From the NCBI GenBank assembly GCA_028551475.1, contig CM052355.1, forward strand, positions 19,427,543-19,491,542: 64,000 bases of DNA. Reading direction: 5' to 3'. A program made the translations under genes and the position numbers. Within the stretch, counting starts at the first letter, position 1. Each line of letters opens with the position of its first letter. Below the pieces are notes generated by a model. That model ran no database searches. It saw only the letters and a program-made list of their open reading frames with translations, and was not told the DNA's origin. This stretch comes from Casuarina equisetifolia. Taxonomy: Eukaryota; Streptophyta; Magnoliopsida; Fagales; Casuarinaceae. Of this stretch, positions 23,932-38,036 are shown one piece after another.

Positions 23932-26900
23932 TCACAATGATCTGTTATGCACTTCAATCATGGAAGCTTTCTCCTGTACAAATAGAGATAGTATGTTTTG
24001 TTTCTCAGGTAAGATCTAAAGAATGAAAAAAGAAAAAACTGAAAAATTATATATTCACAAGCATCCTCGAAAAATGCACTAGATCCAAGTTTACTAATAT
24101 TCTAAAACAATTCATAGGATGTTATTTCCACCAAATTTTCAAGGTTATGCCTTTAGTAACACTACATGCAATTATGATCTACTTAAAGTTTTATGCATTA
24201 GAATCCCGATCCAAGAGAGAAAGTTTTCTCATCCAGTTCTTTCTTCCAGATCAAGGTTCTAGAAGTGATGGCTCATAAGATATTCAGATGCTCAAGTTGG
24301 ACGCTTAAATCTTCCTAATCAACATCTTTTGTAGGTCAGTGAGTATTGCAGAGGAAAAATTGCAAATGTAATACTACTCAATCCTTGCAGGTTATGCGCT
24401 AGTGTGTTTGCTAATCACAGAGAAAGGGAGAGGAAAGAGGGAAAGAGACCTCACTCTGTGTGCTGGTCTCGGGGGGGAACCAGTGCATGAGAACACCCAA
24501 GTTAATTACAGCAGGCGTCAACTTAAATAGGAGAGGAGTTGTTACCTGTTCATAATCATTTACAGCGTAAATATCTCAAAAGAAGAAAAAGAAGATCAAG
24601 TTTCAACTTAAAGAAACTTACCAGACTAAGAGCTGTTGTTCCAAGAAGAAGAAGATACATTTTCCCCTATATGACAATAGTTTGATCAAGAATATCAAAG
24701 ATCGAAAGAAAAAAAAATGTACTAAGAAATGAAAAGAGAGAGATACAAGTTAGTGTCATGTGGCGACAAGGTAGATTGACTGAACAGGTAAGCTACATTA
24801 CTTCAGTATCATATGGCAAGAGAAGAACTATTGGTCAACTTCAAGAAAATTGGCACCAGACAGATGGAATTAAAAGGAGGGTAAACGATGCAATATCCAA
24901 ATTAGTGTGAAGTTACACGATTGCTTGTTTCTTTTTGTCTCACTTTTTCAAGTTGAGTGCCAATGGAAAGCAGTGGAGAACCAACTCCAATCCATTCACC
25001 TATAGCATGGACAACTGAAAAGACTATCAGATGGTCATCGACTTTAAACTCACAAACTGGCTTGCAAGATGAGCAAAGCTGAACTTACAGACACGTAATT
25101 CTGCATATACTGAGATCTCAATCACTAAGCCAATTCAAGATGCTCATAAGATATTACATTATGCCATTTAATTAGTTTCAGTTCTAAAATCATTAAAAAA
25201 TACTTTTTAAAATTTTCCATTACATCCTATCTACATGTCTATTTTATTGAAAAATTGCTTAAAAACTAATGTACCAATCACAAGGGCAATGAACCAAAAA
25301 AGCAGCTAATTCTAAATATACTGACATCTCAGTCCTAAACCTATTCAAAATTCTCATAAAAAATTATGCTTTTACGCCAACTAATCAGTTGTAGTTAAAA
25401 AGGTCAGTAAAATTACTTCACAATTTTCCACAACCTCTTTTCTACATGTCGTATCACGAAGCCAATGAACCAACCTCTCTACTTTTCAGTCGAAGGTCAA
25501 GGTAGGAAAAAAAAGAAAAGAAAAGAAAAGAAAAAGGTTGTGTAGTCTAACAAGTACCTCTTCATGAAGCAAAATATTGTATCAAAGTATTTTTTTTTTC
25601 TACATCTGGCACCACTCTATGCAGGGGGCCCGTCATGTCCTTCCATTTATTCATAATACTGAGCTGAAATTTCAATATGTTTCTGACACGGTAAGAGCTC
25701 TACAGGTATAAAACGTGTAGAGGTCTCCACAATACAAACTTGAGCAATAACATGTTCATTTTTGTAGTTTTTGTTGTTGGTACTGCTGTTGTTCCTTTTC
25801 TGTTCAACACTTCTCCAGTATCTCCATCCCTGACTGATTTGATCTTTAGGAGCCGCCAAAATCATTAATCAATACAATGAGGGGGCATACCAAGTCTAAT
25901 CACAGTGGAAGACACTTTCAATACTTGGCTTCGAACAAGATAGCAATTGATTAAATTCTTTCTAAAGGAACTTATATACTGGAAGGAATTTGGGGAAAGA
26001 AGAGAGGCTGATCAGTTTAATGAAGCCCTCTAGTAACCGTTAGAGCAACATATTTGATCGAGAGCAAATCATAAAAGCAAACTATTACCAAAATTTGGAC
26101 AAAATACTGAGCAAGAAAGTTATTCAGCCCCCACAGATACAAGAAAAGAGAGAGTGTGAGAGAGGTAACCTCAATAAGATGAAGGTTTGAGGCACGACTT
26201 AGGAGGACAAAGGCAAATTCCCCAATTTGAGCCAGCGAGATACCAACCTGTGTGTAAATGACCAAATGTTCAAAACAAACAGTTTATGTATTTCACTTAG
26301 ATCTAAAATCAACGCAGCTAGCTGAGCAAGTCAACTTACGAGGAATGATGTTCTAATGCTGTACCCAAAGGCCTTAGTAACAATAGCAGCAACAGATGTC
26401 TTGACGACTACAACCAGAATGACAGATGCGAGCAGTATATCCACATGGTTCCACAGGAAATGTACATGTATGAGCATTCCGATACTTGAGAGGAAAAGAG
26501 CTGCAAACAAATTACGAATGGGTTCAACCTACAGCACAGAAAGGCATCAAATCAGTAATGTCTTCTTATTTATGACAACTGATACCGGAGTTGAGCAATT
26601 TTGCAAGCCATATGCAGAATGAATCAGTATCTTCAGGCTTAATCTATCCATAGTGGAAGCAATTTAATTTTTAATAGCACAGCCACTTAATTTTAAGGAG
26701 GTTCCCTGCCAACAATCATAATTTTGTCAGATTAGTGCACTTCATTTTCCCAAGTTTATAAATTAATTAGTTTAGATTTCAAAAAGCTAGAAGGACACAA
26801 GAAAATATAGGAACATAAAGTAGTAGTAGAAATTAGTTTTAGAAAAACAGTAAACATGCAAACGTGAAACATAGTATAGGAAACTACTACTAACAAGGAG

Positions 26901-29900
26901 TACCTGATCTAATGTATGTTGTGCAAAGTCAGTAGTAGATATCATCACGCCAGCCACAAATGAACCCAACTCAAGACTAAGGCCTAACTTATCACTGCAC
27001 TGGAAAGGTTAAATAAAATTCCAAGTATTAATAAGGTGTATACATACAGTAACATTCTTTGCAAGTAGCACAAATTGCATGAGCTCACCTTCTTAGCTTC
27101 TGAATTAAGATAAATTAACAAGTGAGAACCCATGGGCAACAATAGGTTTTCTTACTTTAAGCAAGATAATCTAACAAGTGAGAACTCATGGGCAGCTATA
27201 GTTTTCTTATTTTCATGTTCTTCTTTTTGGATGAGTAAAACTCAGCCTTTTTATTTTCTATCAACATTTTTTCAACGGAAGTAATCTGTTATGCACCAAA
27301 ATTTCCGTGTTTCAGTTGCATCATCTAAGTAACCATCGTTAGACAGAGCAAATTATGGTTTGAATTGAATTTGTTTCTTCAGCTTTCCGATATTATAACT
27401 CCAACACAAATCAAAACAGATGCCAAAGAAGACCACGTCCATGGTACTGCAAACTGAAACAACTTTTAATGGTGCAAATTGATTTCACAAAGAATATTGA
27501 AGTTACAGCTTGAGTGATAATAAAATGCTCAGGAACGTAAGTAGAATTTCAAAATACATTCAAAAAGAATGATAAGAGTAGACAAAGCTTTGTTTTGATA
27601 AAAGTTTCCGGGCAGACCTCTTTTGTTGTATAATAAACTTAGGAACATGATGTTTTTGTCAATTTATTTTTCCTAAACGGAAAATATAACAACGAAGTTG
27701 CAGAATTCATCATCTTGGCTATACGTTTTCGCACTATTCTCTCTTCTCATGAATTTGAATTCAGCAAACTGTTTTTTATACACGAACCAACACCCTTACA
27801 TTATGAGGACCAGAGAGTTTCTTTTAGTAGGTCCTATCTCCAAAAAGTTTTTTTGTGGAGGTTCCTATACAGCAGTTTTCCATTTAATAGAGAGTGACAA
27901 TAACCTAAAATTTACAGTTACTATAAATTACTTGACTGAAAAAAAGGGTTGAGCGAAAGCAGCAACGAGGAAAGTTTTCAGTTAGGCAAATATAATAAGC
28001 TGAAGTTGATGCCCAAGACTATACATAAAGATCACACTTCTTGCCCCAAAATTTGCCATCTACAAAAATTTGACAAGACTTAATTTGTAGAGATATTTCA
28101 AAATGAAATTCCAATTCTTCAACTTCCATGCTTGAACTTATATTAACATTCAAAGATCGTCACCTTCTGTTCCACCTAGTAAAAAAGATTGACGCTCTAT
28201 TTTTCAGCAAACATATTTTTTTTCCAAAATATTTCCTATTCTTCAAAAACTTATAGCAAACCAAATTCAGTTACCTCCACCGCTCAGTCACATGGCCAAA
28301 AAATAAGCAATTGAAAAGTTACTTCACATTGGATGAAAGGAATCATTTAAACCAGAATACTTAGCCGTGAAAAAAACCAATTAGGATAAAAACGCAGCAT
28401 GATGAAGAGTCACTAGGCTTAATATAAAAGATAACGGAACCTGGAGCTTACCCAGGCAGATAAAAGGCAAAATGCCACGGCAGCAAGCTGATAAAGTTCA
28501 TTTGTCTGAATCACAAAAAGGGGGACCAACATGAGATTTAGGAAGAAATAGTAATCAGTCCAAAAACGTAGCCAACGTACGTTAAAACTCACTTGGGATG
28601 ACAGCTGCATCATCAGTTTCAGAAAACGAGGAACAAATGACCAAGATAGTACAGATGCAGCAGTGAGATACAACGACAACACCAGCAGCCTGACGTCAAT
28701 AAAAGAAAGCAAACATATTTAGTAAATACCATTTATGTGATGGTTTTTGGGAAACTATACTGTTAGTCATCCAAAAAGCAACAATATTTCCTTTTCCAAA
28801 TAGCAAAATAGATTTCAAAAGAAAGCAAATCAAAATTGCAAGACTCAAGCACATGGAATTGGAAGGAAAAAGAAAAGTTAAAGGAAAACAGCAGAGGAAC
28901 AGATTTACAGCTTTCCCATCGAAATCATTCCCTGCAAAAGGCCACTGTTACCCCCCAAAACGGGGAGCAAGGCAAATAGTAAGCCAACCGCACAGTCCTG
29001 AAATAATTAAGGTAAAGAAATGAATAAATATAAACCAGGAATCAAGAGTTTTGATGCAAAATGATTGTGAGATCTATATATTAACCATATGATTAAAAAT
29101 AGTTTAGAAGATACCTGAAAAATAAGTGTTCCTATTGTAACTTGACCATGAAGAGCATTACTAGAATTCCTTTCCGCGAGAAACTTTACCACCTGGTAGA
29201 GGGTAATAAAAAGAGCATAAGGACCACCAAAAATTTGGTAAGCAGAAACCAGGAATTTTGGTGCTAAAATGATGCTTTAGAAGATACCACTGCTGTTGAT
29301 GACATTGATAAGAATGAACCAACAAATACACCCTCAGACAACTTCGCTCCACATAACTGTGATGTTAGCAAATGTCAACCTTAGGATCTGTTTGACAGGA
29401 ATTATAACATGTCACTTGGGGGAAAACGCTGGATTGAATACTCTCAGTACTATACCATGGCAGTTATGCTACACAACAACATGAATATGATTATCTGAAG
29501 TAACCCCCCAAGAAAAGCAACCGGCCCAACAGCTTTTAACTACACCAAACACAAGTGAAATTAGCTCTCTAAATAAATAAATAATAATAGTAATAACATA
29601 AGAACGGATTTTGAGAACTACTTATAGTATAGAGGATTTCCAAAGCAGAAAAATATACCTTCGTCAAAGAAAACTCCAGCCCTAAAGCAAAAAGAAGAAA
29701 GACGACACCAAACTGTGCAAAAGTTTCAACCTGTAATTGAAGTAATGAGAAATTGTCACTACAGATCCAGGTTGCGGGAAACATGGTGTACCAAATAATG
29801 GAATATTAAATTCCACAGAACATAATCTGACTCAACTTGACTGAGGCTGTGTTAGTCAGTCCAAGCTATTGCACATGAGATAGAATATCGAAGCAAAATA

Positions 29901-32900
29901 TGTGCACTGTGTGCATGTATGACATCTTGGTTGCTTCCTCAATCCCATGTTCTTTTATGTTAAATATTAATATCTTGGCACTCATTGTTATACGTATTGG
30001 AGGGTCATATAGAGTACCGCTGTACAAGACAGCAAGCCGTTTTAATTTTTGGGAAAATTGGAAGATGCCTTGAGAAAATCTACAGAAGTTTGGAAGATCA
30101 CCACTTTCCACATTCTATTGAAATTACTGTTCCACCCTGTGGCTCAATGATACTTTCTACAAGTCAAAGGCAATTGGAGAGGCCAGTTAAAGTGAATTTC
30201 TGAAAACAACATCGCTGAGTTAGGCCAAGCTAACAAAACAAATGTAAGAACTTGAGAGGAATTTACTATCTTCCTGGGATTCCTCCCAATGAAATGAGGA
30301 AGAACAAAGGAGAATCAATGGACCAACCCCAAACCTAGAAATTCTTAGTTGTCATGGACATTTGATAAAAAGATAGTTATAAATGAGAATTAGAATTTAA
30401 AAGGAAATTGATTTGTGAAAACAGCTCATTTTAGGAAAGTATACCAAATTGGAACATGTAGATTAAGAGGTGTTACTTTTTGCTTTGTGAGAAATTAGGA
30501 AGACCAACACTGGAAAGAACTTAGACAAGGTATTTCTTAAAGAAACATAGATGAGATGAAAACTAGAAGTAATCTACACAAGTATGACTTAACAAGACAG
30601 AACGTTGAAAATTTTGGATTCAGATTGCTGTACAAAATGAAATCTCTACAAATCCATCTTTTTACACTTGAAAACCCCTAAGAGGCCAGACTTTGGGTAC
30701 AAAGTCAAGTCTTTAGTCAAATAAACAATGGGCCTCATGTCTGGATAAGATAGGAGTTACAAATGAAAAAGGAGAAAGGTCTTTAGAAGTCCCAGCGGAG
30801 CCAGCTAACTAGGTGGAGTGAGAGTTATGACCGTCTAGAAACCAGTGATCATTTTCTATTTAAATATCTTTTTCACCCTAAAAACCAAAATTACGGCTTT
30901 TGCATCACCCCTGGGGAAAACACCTATTGAAGTGAAGAAGATATTCTCTCCAAAGAAAGAAATCTGGAGCTGTCCCTTCTTTCAGCAAGAACATGAAATT
31001 TATCCCACAATTTCACAAGCCAAAAATCATCCAAACATTCCACCAGCCTTAGCTATGCATCCATATGATTTTTTCTTTTAGCCATCAGAGAGAAATTAAA
31101 GAAATTATTTTAGAAAAAATATGTTTTGAATGAAACTTTAATTTTAATACTTTTGGAGTTTAGAAGTGATATTTCTAAAAAGAGGTGGACGGATTAAAAG
31201 AGACAAAAATGTTGCGTTCCAGAAACCGAAGTCTACCATACGGTCTTTATTATAAATTTCAGTATGATAAAAAGGTTATCCAATAACACTGCACGAAGTC
31301 TAGGACATAAATCAAAGAATTTCTTGAGGTTTTTCCTTTTGGCGTTCAGGAATAAAGTCGTGATAGAGTTCAATTGGTGAGAAAACAGAACTACTACAAA
31401 ACAGATCTAGGGTTCTTGTTTGTTTTAAAATGTTAGATGGAGTTAGGTCATGAAATTAGAGAGGATATTATAAGCACACAAATGATACAATATAGATTTT
31501 ATGATTGTTGGAGGTGTTTCAAAGGGATAGGAAATCCTCACCAAGGGAACGGCCCAGGTAAATGTTCCTCCAGCAATTATGCATATGTTTATTTTCTAGA
31601 GCATATATCATGAAAACATTTAAATATACAATGATTTTGGGCTCAATACCACAGTTTTAATCTTGCTTACTGACTGTGAATTCAGCATATTTTTCTTCTA
31701 GTTTCCAGATATTGTTACGGCTAATAAGAAGGAATGCAAGGGAATACAAGGAAATACGGCTTGGGAAACTGCAGATACTAGACGATTTTCTTAGTTTTTC
31801 TTCAGCTTCAAGTGTCTATTAAAATGCAACATTGGTTTGAGACTTGTACCAAATGTCTATATTGTTAGGAAATGATTATTTTTCTTTAACTTCCTTTGCA
31901 CTATATGTATAGGTATTCACTTCCTTATACATTATCAGATCGAGTTGTCACACCCAACTAGCCATTAGTAAATAATAATGGAACAAGCATGCCAACTTCC
32001 GAAAACACTGTTCTTGAGCCTCATAACAACATACCTGTACCAGTTCACCAATGAATTTCAGCCCCCCTGGTCCAATCATTGAACCGGCAAGAAGATAGCC
32101 CACAATAACCTATAATATTTGTCCAATGTGAATGAAGGAAAATAAATGACTTGTATCAAATAAATCACCTAAAGAGTGGATAAATTCATTGCAATTGAAA
32201 AAGACAAAGAAAACAGAAGATTTTCCAAATACAAACCGGTTGCCCCAAAAAGGAAAATATAATTCCACCAATAGCAGCAGAAACTATGACAACCACCAAG
32301 TCTGAGATCAATCTGCCAGAATATAAAAGAAAACTACATTGCATAAGTCCAAGGCAGTAAAGAAATCAAATTAAACAACTTCAATCATGGCTTCCAAAAA
32401 CTATATGCCCCAGTAATAAACAGAGTGCAATTCCAACCTCTTGGGTCAGTCTTGAGGAAAGCCATAGTTGGGAAGTGCAATTATCTAGAGAATGCTAAAA
32501 ATTTGCGCATGGACAAACTAAAACACTGAAGTCCATCTGCAATGGCAAACTTCAAAATTTCAAATGACCTTTTTTTTTTTTTTTCTGAAAACACAAACAT
32601 TATTTTAATATCACTTTTATGCTCTTGAGACAATGCAATGTTTTCCAAAACACTGTAGTTTAGCAATCAAAAGAAACCTCAAAAGGCAAACTATTGGCAA
32701 CAATGAGTCATTCAAGAAAACAGTTCAAATCCCTTTTTCCAGACATGAACCAGACAGAGACTACATATTATCTTGTGTGCTAATTACAACAAAAGATAAA
32801 ATGAATTGACCTCAAATCTACTTGAAGGATTGGATACTTCGATTTCTTGTTTGACATCACAAAGACATTGTCCTACCATCAAGAACGAGAAGTTAGTTTT

Positions 32901-35900
32901 GATTAAATTCAAGGCATGAATAGCTAGGACTCTTCACAAAAGATTTTACGCACCTTTTTGTCAATCAAGGTAGTCATGTCATCACTATCTTCATTCTCCA
33001 TGGAAAAAACATCTTGGAACTGGAATGACCTTGTGCCACTGATAAATCAAAACAACCAAGAGAAAAAGCAACTTCTTTCCATTAATAATGAAAGAACACA
33101 CACTAAAAACCTCTTCAGGATGCAATCACATTAGCAACAAATATATTTTACATATTCCATACTTCGCTTCTTGTGTATCATTTCTCTTGGTCTTCTCATG
33201 AGTGATTTTAGCTACAGTCTCCAGTACAGCCTGTGAAACATAATCAAGGCTCATTTTAGTAGATGTAACTTAATCAAGAGTAGTACAACAACCAACGCAT
33301 TCAACTAGGAAACGAACATCACCCAATTTTTGTTCGATCATGTGTGATTTCTTGAAAACCTAACATAGCCTTTGAAGAAGCTCAGTTTCTCTCATGAAAT
33401 GTAGACAAAGGAATGTTCAGCCATATTGTGGGGTAGTTGATTTTGGAAGCATGATTATATACAAAAGCCAGATTGCAAACAAGATTGTTTTACTCGCTGA
33501 TTGTTCATTTCTTTAATTAAGTGACTGGCATGCTGCACCATAAGGGAAGAAATGACGCCTTTCCGAAGCTCAAGTAAAAAATAATAGACAAAGTGTTATA
33601 AAAACAGATCCAAAAAAAGCTTATGGTTTATTTCATTTTATTTTATTCTTTTTCAAGTAAGTCCATAGATCACAGAATAGTTGCAGTAGGTCAAACAGAT
33701 CCTAAAGGAAAGACCAAACCTACTTGTTGATCAGCTACACTGCTATTGAAGCTGGTACCGTCAGATCCTATCAAACAGAAAAGCAGAATGATAAGTAACA
33801 GAACGTAAGATCAAACACCAAGGACTAACATGATAACAACCTTCAAGGTCTAGATTCCATTTGAAATTGGGAGTCCAATTTAAAGCAGATAGACAAGCAT
33901 AATACCAAAGAGCTAGATTGGTCGAAAGGTATGACGCTTACCAGCATATATAAAAAATTGAATAAAAATTTTCTTTCAAAGAAACAAATTCCAAGAACTT
34001 AGGAATGGAGAAAAAGCCAATCCTGCTTTTAATATGTGTTTCTTTAGACATATCTGGACACATGCCAGTTCTGGAAACCATTAGGTTTGATCCAGTGGTC
34101 ATTAACAGGTACTTTTACATAAAATAAAAACAGGAAATATGCCACTTACAACTATTTCAGAATCAGTGTAGCCATGTTCTGATGACCTTGCCAAGCTATC
34201 CTAAGCATTTCCCACTGAAAATGTATACCGTAACCCTCACTCTATTAAAACTTTCCAAGGCTTTGAAGTGTTCTTTTACCATTCTTTTCTTTCTTTTCTT
34301 CCTAACAATAAGGGCTTAACTCATTAGTTTTTGAATCTACCATGCCAACCTTTAAAGACCAGAAATAATATAAGTATATAAGAATATCTTTTGGTTGAAG
34401 GCCGTAAAAATTGAGACCATATTGCATAAGATCCATAAAAAAAATTACCACAACCCAAAGTTTATTAAAGTTAATCAGAGGAGAAAACATATAGATTTAT
34501 TATGCGGGGCAAATGGAACCCAGAGGAGATCATATGTGATGGCAGAATATGGCACCTCGATTCCTTAAATGGCACTGCTGATAATCTCTTTCCAAAAACT
34601 CCATATTCAAGAGGCAAAGTTTTCCAGGCCAAAAGCCTTCTCTATCTATGCCCCCTCTCTATGCATATATATAATGAAAAAGTAACTTGGAAGAGGCAAG
34701 GAACCACTGCAGGAGTTTACATAAAGCTTTTACCAAAGAAATTAAAAAAGGACAAGAAAGAGCCGCACTCAGTTCAACCAAGAGCCAAAAGTTGAAGGAT
34801 GTAAAGTATTCAGTAAAAATCATGTGACAACAAGCTCAGTCCCCTATAAAGCTTGGCCCTCAAGTTCATTCCAGATACACCAAATCAGACTAACTATAAT
34901 GTATCCCAAACAATACTATAACTCTCTTTGCTAAATGCCCCTCTCCAACACTTATAAAACTTCATACAAGATCAATTCCCACATCCAAGCCTTTCGGAAA
35001 AGAACATATCCAGATGCACAGTAAAGAAAATGAAAAATCAGAAACAAGCTTCACCCAGCTACCAGAAGTTGAAGTATGGTCCATAGATCCCCCATCACTT
35101 TTATACAGCCCCTTTTGAGGACAGATTATCAACCATGGCATTGTTTAAAACGCCAATACTCAAAACTACTTAAAATGCAGGGATCAGCTTGAGCTAATGT
35201 TATGAATTTCCAATTTCCAAGTTCCAAGTGAACTACATCTTCTTCCCTCCCTCCCCTCCCCTTGTGAGGACCTTCGGATATGACTTCACATTAAAAAATT
35301 TCCCAACGAGTAGTGCCATGCCATAAAACCTCCCCCATTCCCAGCACCACACGCTCTATAATATATTGGATGAAAAATGCATCAACTCTGCCTTGCAATC
35401 TTGAAACGGCCACAAATTATGGATAACAGTGAAAAAATCTCCACAGCTAACTACATAAAATTGCCACTACAGTTTCCTGTCAATGGTATTAAGCGAAAAC
35501 CATGTAAAACAAATCTTCATAGCTCTTCTTCACACCAAACATCCTATAAATAAGGTACCACTCGCCTATCCACTATTTAAGTAATATATATTCAACAGAA
35601 TCCCAACCCGTCGATTTCCTTTCAGCCTTCCCAATACAATCTCCCAACTCCGTATGTTATAATTAGTGACCATCTCCAATTACAATGCCAGTTTGAAGTG
35701 AAGGCCATAATGGGTAGCCGAATGATGCTGCTATAAACTTGAGAGCAAAGATTTTTGAAAGTAGCATCTGTTTCTATTATTAAATATTCAGCTATATATC
35801 TATCCATCTGATCAATTTATTTGGAACTGCGCAGTTGGTCCTTTTGGTGTCTCTTTGGCTGTCATTCTGTAAAAGCAATCTAACCTGTTGAACGAGAATA

Positions 35901-36834
35901 AATAAGGACTTTTGATCTCCAGATTTTTCCTCTAGTTCCTATATAATTATAATGTTGAGCAATTTTAAGAGAGAGAGCTTGTTTCATGCTGCTCTAGTTA
36001 GCTTCTTCAGGGTGCTTTTGGCTTTTAAGACAAAAAACTATCTACAGCCTGTTTAACAACAGGGTTCCCTTTTTCCGTGTTTCGTAGTGTGGCTTGAGCA
36101 TTTTAGGTGGCTTTTAAGAAGGCCAACCGCTTGAAGCAACTGCAGCTTCAAAGCTACAACCCTCGCAAACTGAACCTTACCCACCTGTTATAAGCCGTTT
36201 TGAGGTCATTAATCCTTTAGTCACCCCGGTTGAGTGTTTTGCAATCCTAGAATTTGATTAACGTGCCCCTTTTTGTTCATAGAGTTCTTCATTTCACCAA
36301 TTACTGAACCATCTTAGTCACAATAACCGTTTCAACAATTTTATGCCAAACCAAATGCAGCGTTTGGTTGCTAAATAAAAACAAAAATTCTTTATTCTCA
36401 ATGCTTATCTCGCTTCCAGACCACTCAAACGATAACCTCCACTAAACTGCGGCTAAAACAACCATTTTGTTACCCACTTATGATTCCAGATTTTAAAACT
36501 GTTTCCCGGAATTTTCTCGGCAGCCAAGCATGGCTCACAAATGCCAAAAAAAAAAAAAAAAAAAAACTAAAAGAACGAAACTTGAGATCCCGAAAGCCTA
36601 ACCTTCAGACTGGTCATTCTCGGGGAACTCCTTCTCAAGGACCCGATCAATCATCTTGGCTATGCTCCCGTCCGTAGAATCGGGTGCGGACGAGTTCCAA
36701 AAGTTGCCGTAGAACCTCTCCCTCATTTCCTTGTCAGATCTCGCGGAATCGCACATCCTCCCATAAATCAAAAACACCACAACACAAAACCGGAATGCAA
36801 ACGCCCCTCGCTTCTTTGCATCAAAAATCGCCAT
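23932..36834 (-). CDS. KEA5: K+ efflux antiporter 5 (KEA5), CPA2 family
   Basis: Twenty exons join in phase into 576 residues (Arabidopsis KEA5 is about 570): 36834-36603, 33767-33724, 33230-33163, 33038-32954, 32872-32811, 32312-32237, 32109-32035, 29730-29659, 29539-29456, 29356-29288, 29192-29115, 28997-28909, 28689-28593, 28505-28452, 26999-26904, 26528-26340, 26247-26170, 24666-24622, 24545-24450, 23973-23932. A signal-like hydrophobic N-terminus precedes RERFYGN. The Na+/H+ exchanger core runs from about residue 165 to 560 and includes QPVIVGYLLAGSMIGPGG, LLFALGLEFS and the conserved FQDC motif (Asp316). The C-terminus is EKASMIEVHNRSL. There is no KTN domain, as expected for KEA4-6. 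Those proteins exchange K+ for H+ in Golgi, TGN and pre-vacuolar membranes. Introns are large: intron 1 is 2.8 kb. No break is seen. Confidence 0.97.
33235..34913. repeat. KEA5 segment with a paralogous copy at 9024-11384
   Basis: This block, from just before exon 3 through exon 2 into intron 1, is repeated near the reductase gene. Shared landmarks are CATAATCAAG, ACGAACATCACCC, AACAAATTCCAAGAAC and CTAACTATAATGTATCC. Confidence 0.88.
36546..36566. repeat. Poly(A) tract in KEA5 intron 1
   Basis: A homopolymer A run of about 21 bases, close to the KEA5 exon 1 donor (36602-36601) on the opposite strand, where it reads as poly(T). Confidence 0.9.
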
Positions 36835-38036
36835 CTTTAAGGAGGCACGGTCAACGCAATTCCACCAAAATGAGAGGGCGAGAGAAGGGGATGCAATAGG
36901 TTAGGTGAAAAAAATGCAATCCAAGCAAAGGGACGAGGAGGGAGGAGGAGAAGTTGAAAGAGAAGAAACTTTGAAAAGATTTGGAGGTGAAGGAGTACGC
37001 ATGAAGTTTGTTGTTCACGAGAGTTAACAGTCCAATTAATTGGTTAGCCGCGAAACAATTCCATTCCATTCATAATGCACATCGTCCAATGATTCCTGAT
37101 GTTGCACGCATTTGATTTCCAACACCAAAAGCAAATTAATTAATGCCTTAAACCCTGTTGAGTCCCAGCCTAATTTTCGGACGATTCATAATTAGCTGCA
37201 ATCTTTTCCCCATTTTCTCCTAATAAACTTCTAAATTTGTCGGTAGCTTCTGACTCAAGAAAAGGTGAATTTTAGTAATTATTCAACTCGATTTCGGTAC
37301 AGCGGGTGTGACGTCGCATCTTGCGTACAGCGACCTGATAGGGGATTGTCTGCTCCCATGTTACAGGAGCGTGTAGGGCACGCCGCCTAACGGGGCACAA
37401 GAAGCCAAGCGTTGTACCAACCACTCGAATATTCTCCCCTTCTCACCGTTGATTCTCTTTTTCTTGTCCGCGTCGGTTTTCTGCGGTTCGCTGTTTGTAA
37501 CTGATGGACTCCCGTCGGTTTCCCACTCTGAATTAGATGTCAATTATTTTTTACAATATTTATTTTAGAATTAATTATATAAATAATGTCGCAAATGTGA
37601 TCTCTATAAAGAAGTTCCATTATTTAGTCTCCAAAGTGGGTGTTGGACATAAAAGTAAAGACTGTATTTATTAATGGTTTGATAAAATATTGAAGTTCTG
37701 ATCAAAATTTTATGCCTTCTCTGGATTTTTCCTTTTGATCTCGTTTCCAAATTGATCAATGAAAACTTTCCAAAGGTCTTTTCTTCTCGGTATGTTCTGT
37801 TTTGGGCCCATTGTGGGAAACAAATGAGACCGGCCCAATTAAGATCATTCCAGTCCCTTGGGTGATGCAATGACGTGTCTAACGCGGCCTCCACCCAAAT
37901 CCCCAACATTCCCAACGAGGACCGTGCGCTCCACAAGTTAGCTACCTACTTGTCAGTCACTACGTTTTCCAGCCCCTCCCACAGAGCCATTCGTTGATTC
38001 GGACCGAGCAAAGTCGAGAGTGCGAGACTCTTTTCA
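36835..38036. promoter_or_regulatory. Shared upstream region of divergent KEA5 and NEET
   Basis: The start codons of KEA5 (36834, leftward) and NEET (38037, rightward) face away from each other across 1,202 bases. Next to KEA5 there is a pyrimidine-rich leader on its strand (about 36835-37000). A GC-richer patch lies at 37290-37540 and another near 37840-37940. I see no clear TATA box for either gene and no gene inside the interval. Confidence 0.6.

Noticed and set aside
24930-25000. A minus-strand peptide VVHAIGEWIGVGSP that briefly looked like the last KEA5 exon
   Set aside because: It lies before exon 18 in the reading direction. The true last exons (24545-24450 and 23973-23932) were found and close the frame.
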